From assembly GCA_945910925.1 (NCBI GenBank), contig CAMDZX010000016.1:1-20995 (forward strand): a stretch of DNA of 20,995 bases, read 5' to 3'. The translations under genes were made by a program, and so were the position numbers. Each line of letters starts with the position of its first letter. Position 1 is the first letter of the stretch. Source of the stretch: an uncultured bacterium (GTDB lineage Bacteria > Cyanobacteriota > Vampirovibrionia > Gastranaerophilales > Gastranaerophilaceae). The notes beneath the pieces were generated by a model that saw only the letters and a list, made by a program, of their open reading frames with translations, had not been told where the DNA came from and ran no database searches. This document shows positions 1-6,455 of this stretch, one piece after another.

Positions 1-561
1 CTAAAACTTGAGCCGGAAAATTATGATATTGTTTTTGAATATGCTAATTTCTTATACAGTATTACAAAATACGAAGAAGCAGACAAATACTATGAAAAGG
101 CATTATCAATAAAGAATGATGTTATTGCTCAAACACTCCGTGCAATGAATAAAATAGAGTTAAATGAATTGGATAAAGCAAAAGAACTTATTGATGCTGC
201 ACTAAAACAAGAACCGCACCATGAGTATATTCAGTTTATGGCAGGAAGAATTTATTTTTCGCTTAAAGAGTACGAAACCGCGAAACGTTTTCTCATACAT
301 TCAATAGAACAAAACCCGGATGTTGAATCAAAAAATCTTCTTGCTTTGACATACTTTGGATTAGAAGAATACAAAAATGCAAATAATATTTTTGAAAATC
401 TTCTGAGTACAAACCCTGATAATATTTCATTGTTGTACAATTCTGCACAATGCTATGAAAAACTTGAAGAAAACGACAAAGCTCTCGAAAAACTGTACAA
501 ACTCACAGACATCTTCCCTGAACACGAAGAAGCACAAGAAATGATTAGACGACTGTCATAA
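1..561 (+). CDS. TPR-repeat protein, 5' end outside window
   Basis: The reading frame is open from base 1 to a TAA at 559-561, so the 186 visible codons are the C-terminal part of a longer protein; the first in-frame ATG at 145 is internal. The translation is a run of about five tetratricopeptide repeats with the usual alternation of small and aromatic residues and an Asn/Asp-Pro turn at repeat ends ('EQNPD', 'STNPD', 'DIFPEHEEA'). No catalytic domain or membrane segment is visible in this part. TPR arrays are protein-binding scaffolds, so a specific role cannot be given without the N-terminus. The gene is convergent with the sigma factor gene, 40 bp apart, and I see no clear terminator hairpin between them. 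Confidence 0.85.
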   Translation, partial: LKLEPENYDIVFEYANFLYSITKYEEADKYYEKALSIKNDVIAQTLRAMNKIELNELDKAKELIDAALKQEPHHEYIQFMAGRIYFSLKEYETAKRFLIHSIEQNPDVESKNLLALTYFGLEEYKNANNIFENLLSTNPDNISLLYNSAQCYEKLEENDKALEKLYKLTDIFPEHEEAQEMIRRLS

Positions 562-601
562 AGTAAGTGAATTTACCAAAAATCCCTTCCTATATTCATC
601 C

Positions 602-1588
602 CTATGATTTGATATAGTTTTTCAAATTTGTTGAGATATTCTTGTTCTTACAAAGTTTTTTAAGTTTTGAAATTGCTCTGTTTTCAATTTGTCTGATACG
701 TTCACGTGAAACATTATAAATAGAGCCAATTTCTTCAAGAGTCTTTTTGTTACCGTCATTATCAAGTCCATAACGCAAAATCAATATATCCCGTTCCTTC
801 GGACTTAATTGGTCAAGAATTTGGCGGGTATCTTCAAGCAAATTCTCATCAGAAACCCTTGAATCAGGTGACATCGTAGATTCATCCACAATATAATCTA
901 TTATTTTATTTGCGTCATCCTTTTGATTTGTCGGAGTATCAATACTGATTGTAGATTGAGCGGATTTGATAATTGAATTCATTTTCTTAAGGCTCATGCC
1001 CAAACTGTCTGCAACTTCTTGTTTTGTAGGCACTCTGCCAAGTTTTGTTGTCAAATCTATTGTTTCTTTTTTAATTTTGGTTAATGAATCAATCATATGA
1101 ATAGGAAGTCTTATAATCCTTGCCTTATCGGCAATCGCACGGGTGATAGATTGTTGTATCCACCATGTAGCATAAGTAGAGAACTTATATCCTTTTGTAT
1201 AATCAAATTTTTCCGTTGCTCTGATAAGTCCCATATTGCCTTCTTGTATCAAATCAAGGAAAGAAAGCCCACGTCCTATGTATTTTTTTGCAATACTTAC
1301 AACAAGACGTAAATTTGCATTAATTAAAATTTTTCTTGATAAATGACAATTTTCATCTTTTATTTTTCGTGCAATCTCGTGTTCTTCTTCTGTGGATAAA
1401 AGCGGAATTTTACCTATTTGTTGAAGATATATTTTAACTGAATCATCAGAATTAACTATTGATAAATTTTCAGACGTTTTTGGTTCTTCTATAATAACCG
1501 AATCCGAATCCAGTTTTTCAAAATCAACACCTTCATCAGAGATTTCACCAAAGCTTAAGTCAATTTTTTCCATATTATCTGTATTCAT
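602..1588 (-). CDS. RNA polymerase sigma-70 factor, RpoD/SigA-type (short)
   Basis: A 328-residue sigma factor that directs RNA polymerase to promoters. Region 1.2 is at about 49-80 ('SVKIYLQQIGKIPLLSTEEE'), region 2 at about 88-165 with the core-binding stretch 'DLIQEGNMGLIRATEKFD' and the -10-recognition helix 'YATWWIQQSITRAIADKARI', region 3 at about 170-240, and region 4.2 helix-turn-helix at about 282-312 ('SRERIRQIENRA'). Region 1.1 and the long non-conserved insert of E. coli RpoD are absent: only about 48 acidic residues precede region 1.2. This length fits either a small primary sigma or a group 2 sigma like those of cyanobacteria; the sequence alone does not decide. The start has a good ribosome site (AAGGGGA) upstream. 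It is the last gene of nadA-rlmB-sigma, 14 bp after rlmB. Confidence 0.95.
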   Translation of the reverse strand: MNTDNMEKIDLSFGEISDEGVDFEKLDSDSVIIEEPKTSENLSIVNSDDSVKIYLQQIGKIPLLSTEEEHEIARKIKDENCHLSRKILINANLRLVVSIAKKYIGRGLSFLDLIQEGNMGLIRATEKFDYTKGYKFSTYATWWIQQSITRAIADKARIIRLPIHMIDSLTKIKKETIDLTTKLGRVPTKQEVADSLGMSLKKMNSIIKSAQSTISIDTPTNQKDDANKIIDYIVDESTMSPDSRVSDENLLEDTRQILDQLSPKERDILILRYGLDNDGNKKTLEEIGSIYNVSRERIRQIENRAISKLKKLCKNKNISTNLKNYIKS

Positions 1589-1602
1589 AGGTTATTCCCC
1601 TT

Positions 1603-2352
1603 CTACTTGTTTTTTTGAATTCTTTGTCTAACGGATTCAAATACTATAATAGCTGTTGCCGCCGAAACATTCAAGGAATTAAAATCTTTTAACATTGGAA
1701 TTTTTACCTGATAATCCGACATCTTTAACAAAGATTTTGAAACCCCTGCATGCTCTGCACCCATAATCAATGCAAAATTCATATCACAGTAATTGATATC
1801 ATAACAAGTATCTTTCGAATCTGCCTCCGTTGCTATTACCCACCAGTTGTGTTTTTGTAATTTTTGAATTGAGGAGGACAGGCTATTTACTTTTATAATA
1901 GGAATATGATTTACAGCCCCCGCTGAGGTTTTCTCAACAACAGATGTTATCGGAGAATTTCTGCGGGAAGGTATCATAATTCCATCAATACCTGCACAGA
2001 CACATGTTCTTATAATTGCGCCGATATTGTGAACATCTTCAACTCCGTCTAATACTACAAGCGAAGCATTTTCAGGATGCGTCTCAATAAATTCATCAAA
2101 ATCCGTATATTTTATCGGAGAAACCAAAGCAATTACACCTTGATGGTTGTATTCTGCATAGTTTGAAAACTTATCCTTACCGACAAATTGGTATACAATT
2201 CCGCTAGCTTGCGCCAATTCTTTTATCTTATCGATTTTTGTATCGGTATGAATATTTTTGGATATTAATATCTTATTTATTTCTCGATTTCCGGAATTTA
2301 ATGCTTCTATTACCGCATTTTTTCCGTATATAAAATCCGTTGTATTTTCCAT
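1603..2352 (-). CDS. rlmB: SpoU-family 23S rRNA ribose methyltransferase (RlmB-like)
   Basis: A 249-residue TrmH/SpoU methyltransferase that would transfer a methyl group from S-adenosylmethionine to a guanosine 2'-hydroxyl in 23S rRNA. The N-terminal ~75 residues form the substrate-binding domain ('DFIYGKNAVIEAL'). The three knot-fold motifs follow: motif 1 'HNIGAIIRT', motif 2 'LIMGAEHAGVS', motif 3 'SLNVSAATAIIVFE'. I start at 2352 (protein begins MENTTDFIYGKN) because AGGTGG lies just upstream; the frame stays open a further 15 codons but that extension overlaps the end of nadA. Length matches RlmB (about 240-250). It sits 11 bp after nadA and 14 bp before the sigma gene. TrmH-type specificity for tRNA cannot be strictly excluded, but the N-terminal domain favours RlmB. 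Confidence 0.9.
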   Translation of the reverse strand: MENTTDFIYGKNAVIEALNSGNREINKILISKNIHTDTKIDKIKELAQASGIVYQFVGKDKFSNYAEYNHQGVIALVSPIKYTDFDEFIETHPENASLVVLDGVEDVHNIGAIIRTCVCAGIDGIMIPSRRNSPITSVVEKTSAGAVNHIPIIKVNSLSSSIQKLQKHNWWVIATEADSKDTCYDINYCDMNFALIMGAEHAGVSKSLLKMSDYQVKIPMLKDFNSLNVSAATAIIVFESVRQRIQKNK

Positions 2353-2363
2353 AAACCACCTGT

Positions 2364-3272
2364 TTATTGTGAAACCTGAAGCATACGCTCTATACATCCC
2401 AGAGCTTTTTGAGAAATTTCACTATCTAAAGTAACTTCATATTTTTCATCAGTCAGAGCTTTTAAAATATCTTCCAATCTGTTCGTTTTCATACTCGGAC
2501 AAATCATGTCTTCTTTTATTAAATAAAACTTCTTTCCTGCATAATCACGTCTTAATCTATCTACAACACCCTTTTCCGTTACAATAATAAATTCATCTTC
2601 TTGAGGATTATTTGCAACGTATTTCATTATACCGGTTGTACTTCCTACATAATCAGAAAGAAGTGTAACTTCACTTTTACATTCAGGATGTGTTAAAACT
2701 TTTGCGTTAGGATGCAGAGATTTTGCAACCTTAACATCGTTTGCAGAAACTTTATTATGTATCGGACAACACCCGTCATACGTAATAACCTTTACTCCGC
2801 TAAGTTGCGCTTCTACCCATTTGCCCAAATACTGGTCAGGGAGAAATAAAACCTTGTCAGAATTGAGGCTTTCTACTATTTTTACGGCATTAGAACTTGT
2901 GCAACAAATGTCACATTCTGATTTTACCTCTGCTGTTGAATTAATGTAGCATACAACTGGAATATTCGGATATTTTGATTTAAATTCTCTTAATTGAGCA
3001 AGATTAATCATATCCGCCATATCACAACCGCAATCAAGAGTAGGGATTAGAACCTTTTTGTCAGGAGATATAATCTTTGCAGTTTGCGCCATAAAAGTTA
3101 CACCCGCAAATACAATAATATCCGCATCTGACTTTGCGGCTTGTTGACTAAGATAGAGAGAATCACCGACAAAATCCGCAACATCATCAATTTCGGCATT
3201 CTGATAGCAATGCGCAAGAATAACGGCATTCTTTTCTTTTTTAAGATTAATTATTTGTTCTCTAATATCCAT
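2364..3272 (-). CDS. nadA: Quinolinate synthase A
   Basis: A 302-residue enzyme that condenses iminoaspartate with dihydroxyacetone phosphate to make quinolinate in de novo NAD synthesis; it needs a [4Fe-4S] cluster. Three cluster cysteines are visible at the family positions: Cys81 in 'LDCGCDM', Cys168 in 'DGCCP' and Cys258 in 'MICPSMKTN'. Substrate-site motifs are 'LAHCYQ' near residue 19, 'GDSLYLS' near 36, 'STAEVKSECD' near 112, 'HPEC' near 195 and 'GSTTG' near 210. Length is that of the short bacterial and archaeal form. The frame is open 32 codons further upstream, but family alignment favours the Met at 3272 (MDIREQ). There is no Shine-Dalgarno before it; TATACAAT lies 9 nt upstream, so the transcript may be leaderless or nearly so. 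First gene of the nadA-rlmB-sigma operon; no nadB or nadC adjoins it here. Confidence 0.95.
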   Translation of the reverse strand: MDIREQIINLKKEKNAVILAHCYQNAEIDDVADFVGDSLYLSQQAAKSDADIIVFAGVTFMAQTAKIISPDKKVLIPTLDCGCDMADMINLAQLREFKSKYPNIPVVCYINSTAEVKSECDICCTSSNAVKIVESLNSDKVLFLPDQYLGKWVEAQLSGVKVITYDGCCPIHNKVSANDVKVAKSLHPNAKVLTHPECKSEVTLLSDYVGSTTGIMKYVANNPQEDEFIIVTEKGVVDRLRRDYAGKKFYLIKEDMICPSMKTNRLEDILKALTDEKYEVTLDSEISQKALGCIERMLQVSQ

Positions 3273-3356
3273 ATTTACTACATTGTATAACAAAAAGAAG
3301 AATACTGTATAGTTTGATTTTTTAAAATCTTTGTTAAGAATTGTAAACATGCCTAA

Positions 3357-3464
3357 AAACCATGGCAATTCATGGTTTCAGAAATACTTTATATACATGT
3401 AAAGGTTATTTAAAACAATTAGTTAGGTTAAAAAAAAGGATTGTAAAATACTTATAGTTTTACA
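3357..3464 (+). promoter_or_regulatory. Leader with three inverted repeats, copy 1
   Basis: The leader upstream of the first duplicated gene holds three inverted repeats. The first is AAACCATG/CATGGTTT with a 6-nt loop (3357-3378). The second is an imperfect 18-bp palindrome with CTTTA/TAAAG arms (3387-3404). The third is TGTAAAA/TTTTACA with a 9-nt spacer (3442-3464). They could be operators or a folded 5' leader. No convincing -35/-10 pair was found, so the transcription start is unknown. The second copy of the leader is at 4186-4293. Confidence 0.4.
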
Positions 3465-3505
3465 GTTCAAAACAGAAAAAAGGTATAAGGTTAGGTAGGT
3501 CTATT

Positions 3506-4018
3506 ATGGGTATGCTATTAATGATGTTCAGGAAGTTGAACCTGATACAGAGAAGGAATAACATCGAATTTCAATTAACTGACATAAGTCAGCAGTTATT
3601 AGATTACCAGAACACATCTTCAGCCTTGTCTAACGATTCTGTTTCAATAACTGACCTTGCCTCCGTATCTCCGTCATTATTTGGTCCGACACTTAATCAC
3701 CTCATGATGGCGCACGGCGCGGCAACACAATATGCTGAGCAATCTATGGCATATATGAACAGTAACAGTATATTCCAGCAATATGGTGATCAGGCTCCGC
3801 AAATGCAACAAATTGCGTATATGAAAGCGTATGAAAGTGCAAGAGAACAAATTAAAAAACGTATTATGGCAGAACTGAACCAAAAGGAAAAACAACTGGA
3901 AATGAAAAAGACGCGATTAGAAACTCAACTTGCGGCAATAGAAAAAGAAGAAGAAGGTGTTTCACAACGACTTCAAAAAGGCGTTGAACATCAAGTTGCT
4001 CATTACGGACTGGGTTAA
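3506..4018 (+). CDS. Hypothetical coiled-coil protein, duplicated gene copy 1
   Basis: A 170-residue protein of unknown function. The N-terminus is Met- and Leu-rich but basic (MGMLLMMFRKLNLIQRR) and is neither a clear signal peptide nor a membrane segment. Residues 20-60 are polar and helical, 60-100 are Met/Gln/Ala-rich, and about 108-158 form a strongly charged Lys/Glu/Gln coiled coil. The protein ends 'HYGLG'. AGGTAGGT (3493-3500) supports the Met at 3506. From memory, small proteins that begin with Met-rich helices and continue 'LT.RK...E' occur as paralogue sets in Gastranaerophilales; I cannot confirm membership. The second copy is 829 bp downstream and differs by one residue (His vs Asn at position 162). 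A stem-loop at 4103-4160 probably ends its transcript. Confidence 0.85.
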   Translation: MGMLLMMFRKLNLIQRRNNIEFQLTDISQQLLDYQNTSSALSNDSVSITDLASVSPSLFGPTLNHLMMAHGAATQYAEQSMAYMNSNSIFQQYGDQAPQMQQIAYMKAYESAREQIKKRIMAELNQKEKQLEMKKTRLETQLAAIEKEEEGVSQRLQKGVEHQVAHYGLG

Positions 4019-4064
4019 ACATCGCCTGAATGATACAAGCTGATATGTATCAAACAAAAAATTT

Positions 4065-4100
4065 AAAACCTAAAATATAACCTAAATAATAACCTATTTT
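4065..4100 (+). repeat. Three tandem 12-bp units (AACCTA core)
   Basis: Three contiguous 12-bp units, at 4065-4076, 4077-4088 and 4089-4100, share the core AACCTA at the same phase. They lie in the spacer between the two gene copies, directly before the terminator hairpin. Function is unknown; they may be a binding array or slippage products. Confidence 0.6.
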
Positions 4101-4102
4101 TA

Positions 4103-4160
4103 GGGAAATTGGTGAAGTGTGTGTAGAAAAATTTAAACACTTTACGGTTTCCCTTTCTTT
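4103..4160 (+). terminator. Probable intrinsic terminator of copy 1 gene
   Basis: A two-part stem: GGGAAA (4103-4108) pairs with TTTCCC (4148-4153), and GTGAAGTGT (4112-4120) pairs with ACACTTTAC (4137-4145) with one G-T. The loop is about 16 nt and is followed by a T-rich tail (TTTCTTTTG). It lies outside the duplicated block, so copy 2 lacks it. Confidence 0.6.
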
Positions 4161-4185
4161 TGTAACAAATTGTAAACATGCCTGA

Positions 4186-4293
4186 AAATCATGGCAATTC
4201 ATGGTTTCAGAAATACTTTATATACATGTAAAGGTTATTTAAAACAATTAGTTAGGTTAAAAAAAAGGATTGTAAAATACTTATAGTTTTACA
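4186..4293 (+). promoter_or_regulatory. Leader with three inverted repeats, copy 2
   Basis: Counterpart of the leader at 3357-3464. The left arm of the first hairpin reads AAATCATG instead of AAACCATG. This turns a C-G pair into a T-G (U-G in RNA) pair, so pairing with CATGGTTT survives. The other two inverted repeats are unchanged. Because the copies are nearly identical throughout, this is weak evidence for selection on structure. Confidence 0.4.
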
Positions 4294-4334
4294 GTTCAAA
4301 ACAGAAAAAAGGTATAAGGTTAGGTAGGTCTATT

Positions 4335-4847
4335 ATGGGTATGCTATTAATGATGTTCAGGAAGTTGAACCTGATACAGAGAAGGAATAACATCGAATTT
4401 CAATTAACTGACATAAGTCAGCAGTTATTAGATTACCAGAACACATCTTCAGCCTTGTCTAACGATTCTGTTTCAATAACTGACCTTGCCTCCGTATCTC
4501 CGTCATTATTTGGTCCGACACTTAATCACCTCATGATGGCGCACGGCGCGGCAACACAATATGCTGAGCAATCTATGGCATATATGAACAGTAACAGTAT
4601 ATTCCAGCAATATGGTGATCAGGCTCCGCAAATGCAACAAATTGCGTATATGAAAGCGTATGAAAGTGCAAGAGAACAAATTAAAAAACGTATTATGGCA
4701 GAACTGAACCAAAAGGAAAAACAACTGGAAATGAAAAAGACGCGATTAGAAACTCAACTTGCAGCGATAGAAAAAGAAGAAGAAGGTGTTTCACAACGAC
4801 TTCAAAAAGGCGTTGAAAACCAAGTTGCTCATTACGGACTGGGTTAA
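4335..4847 (+). CDS. Hypothetical coiled-coil protein, duplicated gene copy 2
   Basis: A 170-residue protein identical to the product of the gene at 3506 except for Asn instead of His at residue 162. Within the coding sequence there are four nucleotide differences, two synonymous (residue 143 and 144 codons) and two within the single changed codon. It has the same upstream leader and ribosome site. It ends 21 bp before the stop of the convergent nupC gene. Unlike copy 1 it has no hairpin terminator behind it, so its transcript may run into nupC antisense. Function unknown; the coiled-coil C-terminus suggests oligomerisation. Confidence 0.85.
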   Translation: MGMLLMMFRKLNLIQRRNNIEFQLTDISQQLLDYQNTSSALSNDSVSITDLASVSPSLFGPTLNHLMMAHGAATQYAEQSMAYMNSNSIFQQYGDQAPQMQQIAYMKAYESAREQIKKRIMAELNQKEKQLEMKKTRLETQLAAIEKEEEGVSQRLQKGVENQVAHYGLG

Positions 4848-4868
4848 ACATCGCCTGAATGATACAAG

Positions 4869-6143
4869 CTAGAATAATATACCTGCAATTGTTGCTGACA
4901 TAAAGCAGGTTAATGTTCCACAGATTAAAGCTTTTAATCCAAGTTCTGCAAGGTTTCGTCTTTGATTAGGTGCAAGTTCCCCAATACCGCCTAACTGTGT
5001 TGCAATAGAACCTACATTACCAAAACTGCATAGTGCAAAACTTGCAATCAAAAAACCTTTTGGAGATAAAGTGTCCTTTATTGCCGATAAATCAATATAT
5101 GCAACCATTTCATTTAAAATGACCTTTGTACCCATCAATTGACTAACTGATGTAATATCCTGATTTGGTACGCCCATCAGGTAAGCAAATATCGCGAAGA
5201 ATTTTCCTAAAATCATTTTCAATGACAGATGTTGTAAATCAAGTCCAAGTACAGGTCCTGTCAAGTGAAAAGCATTATACAAAGCAGAACCGAAATATCC
5301 TAAAGTATAATCAATCATTGATACAAGTGCTACAAGAGCAATAAGCATCGCCGTAACATTTATTGCGACCTGCATGCCTTCACTTGCTCCTGATGCGATT
5401 GAATCTATTAGATTAACATGTGTTTTTTCAACAGATAACTTAATATTCTCTCCTGTTTCAGGAGTATTATCTTCAGGATACATTATTTTAGAAATAACGA
5501 GAACCCCGGGAGCAGCCATAACCGAAGACGCTAATATATACTGTGCCGGAATTCCCATGCCTATATATATCGGCATCATTGCACCTGAAATACAAGCCAT
5601 GCTTCCCGCCATACATGCCAGCAACTCCGAACGTGTAAGTTTTTCAAGATAAGGTTTAATCATTATTTGGGCAACAATTTGTCCGACAAAAGAGTTTGCA
5701 ACAGAACAAAGCGCTTCTGCTCCCGACACCTTCATAAGTTTATTCATAGCTTTCCCTAAAAATAAAACAATTCTTTGCATAATACCGTAATAATAGAGAA
5801 TATTTACAAGTATCATCATAAATATGCAAGATGCGACAAGCTGTAACGCAAAAATTCTGTGTCCTACACCAAATACTGTATCAAAGAGATTGAAGTCTAA
5901 CAATGCGCCAAATACAAACTGTCCGCCTTCAAAAGCAAAATCAAGCACTTTTTGTATCAAAATGCCGATACCCAAAAACATTTTTTGTCCGAGAGGAACT
6001 TTGAAAATAAAAACTGCAAGAGCAATTTGCAACAAAAAACCAATTCCGACAGTTTTGAAATTAATTTTCTTTCGATTATTTGACATCAAGTATGCAACTG
6101 CAAAAATAAAAACAATACCTAAAACGCCAAATAATCTATTCAT
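4869..6143 (-). CDS. nupC: Concentrative nucleoside transporter, CNT/NupC family
   Basis: A 424-residue multi-pass inner-membrane protein that imports nucleosides by ion symport. Family motifs: 'FEGGQFVFG' near 71, the first hairpin 'ANSFVGQ' near 149, 'ACMAGSMACISGAMMPIYIGMG' region at 176-197, the Asn-Glu pair of 'ILNEMVAY' at 342-349 and the second hairpin 'SFGNVGSIATQLGG' at 373-386. Glu345, Asn376 and Ser379 match residues known to contact the ribose in CNT structures. The nucleobase motif, normally Gly-Gln-Thr/Ser-Glu, reads Gly-Gln-Ile-Val at 154-157, so the Glu is missing. The start has GGAGAG upstream and a TATAAT at 6179-6184. Length is typical. Substrate range is uncertain because of the altered motif. 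Confidence 0.93.
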   Translation of the reverse strand: MNRLFGVLGIVFIFAVAYLMSNNRKKINFKTVGIGFLLQIALAVFIFKVPLGQKMFLGIGILIQKVLDFAFEGGQFVFGALLDFNLFDTVFGVGHRIFALQLVASCIFMMILVNILYYYGIMQRIVLFLGKAMNKLMKVSGAEALCSVANSFVGQIVAQIMIKPYLEKLTRSELLACMAGSMACISGAMMPIYIGMGIPAQYILASSVMAAPGVLVISKIMYPEDNTPETGENIKLSVEKTHVNLIDSIASGASEGMQVAINVTAMLIALVALVSMIDYTLGYFGSALYNAFHLTGPVLGLDLQHLSLKMILGKFFAIFAYLMGVPNQDITSVSQLMGTKVILNEMVAYIDLSAIKDTLSPKGFLIASFALCSFGNVGSIATQLGGIGELAPNQRRNLAELGLKALICGTLTCFMSATIAGILF

Positions 6144-6178
6144 TATATTATCTCTCCGGTTATTCTATTAATGGAACG

Positions 6179-6184
6179 ATTATA
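6179..6184 (-). promoter_or_regulatory. Putative -10 element of nupC
   Basis: TATAAT on the minus strand, about 36 nt before the nupC start, gives a leader of roughly 28 nt that includes the GGAGAG ribosome site. No good -35 hexamer is seen at the usual spacing. Confidence 0.4.
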
Positions 6185-6238
6185 TCAGAAAGTTATAAAA
6201 AAAGAAAAATAATTTTTATCAAATTTGAATTGTAACAT

Positions 6239-6259
6239 TTTTGTTATAAAGTAACAAAA
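6239..6259. promoter_or_regulatory. Inverted repeat TTTTGTTA-5-TAACAAAA
   Basis: A perfect 8-bp inverted repeat in the divergent intergenic region, about 55 bp upstream of the nupC -10. It is a possible regulator binding site; no specific regulator can be named. Confidence 0.35.
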
Positions 6260-6361
6260 TTTATTTTTGTCTGTTTTAATATGGATGTATAAGGTAGTGA
6301 ATTATTTTTAGATTGGAAACTATGATGAGTCGTTCGCATACAACGCAAAATCTAAATACAA

Positions 6362-6385
6362 TGACTAAGTTACGCAGTTATTGCG
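6362..6385 (+). repeat. Three degenerate octamer repeats (TTACTGAG-like)
   Basis: Three contiguous 8-bp units, TGACTAAG, TTACGCAG and TTATTGCG, in the same family as the arrays at 9141-9180 and 9698-9737. The last unit is one base away from a TATAAT (6387-6392), so the array covers the position of a -35 element. Confidence 0.5.
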
Positions 6386-6386
6386 A

Positions 6387-6434
6387 TATAATATATCAAC
6401 CACTAAAAATTTATACATACCCGCTAGATATAAT
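6387..6434 (+). promoter_or_regulatory. Two candidate -10 elements for the 6456 gene
   Basis: Exact TATAAT hexamers at 6387-6392 and 6429-6434. Neither has a consensus -35 at 16-18 bp. The downstream one would give a very short leader that still includes the AAGGA ribosome site (6444-6448). Confidence 0.35.
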
Positions 6435-6455
6435 ACAGGGGAAAAGGAACAAGTA

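Larger units (their letters stand above)
3340..4041 (+). repeat. Tandem duplication, copy 1 (702 bp)
   Basis: This block recurs at 4169-4870 (offset 829) with only six differences: 3355, 3360, 3934, 3937, 3989 and 3991. It contains a 166-bp leader, the complete 170-codon gene and 23 bp past its stop. The 573 bases 3361-3933 are identical in both copies. The sequence just left of each copy is also similar but diverged, so the original homology may have been longer. Confidence 0.97.
4169..4870 (+). repeat. Tandem duplication, copy 2 (702 bp)
   Basis: Second copy of the 3340-4041 block. Its right end (4870) falls inside the TAG stop codon of the minus-strand nupC gene (4869-4871), so the breakpoint coincides with the end of nupC. 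The copy 1 version continues into a 7-bp palindrome (TGATACA/TGTATCA, 4031-4052) that is truncated here. Confidence 0.97.
6144..6455. other. Intergenic region between divergent nupC and the membrane-protein pair
   Basis: No gene is seen here. It holds the nupC -10 (6179-6184, minus), an inverted repeat TTTTGTTA/TAACAAAA with a 5-nt spacer (6239-6259) that could be an operator, a wide inverted repeat TTTAGATT/AATCTAAA (6307-6314 and 6349-6356), three degenerate octamer repeats (6362-6385) and two TATAAT hexamers (6387-6392, 6429-6434). Confidence 0.6.

Noticed and set aside
3677..3895. 72-codon antisense frame, repeated identically at 4506-4724
   Set aside because: It recurs only because the DNA is duplicated; it is the reverse strand of the coiled-coil gene with no start signals.
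6381..6455. N-terminal extension of the 6456 gene from a TTG
   Set aside because: Would translate through two TATAAT elements and lacks a ribosome site; the ATG at 6456 has one.
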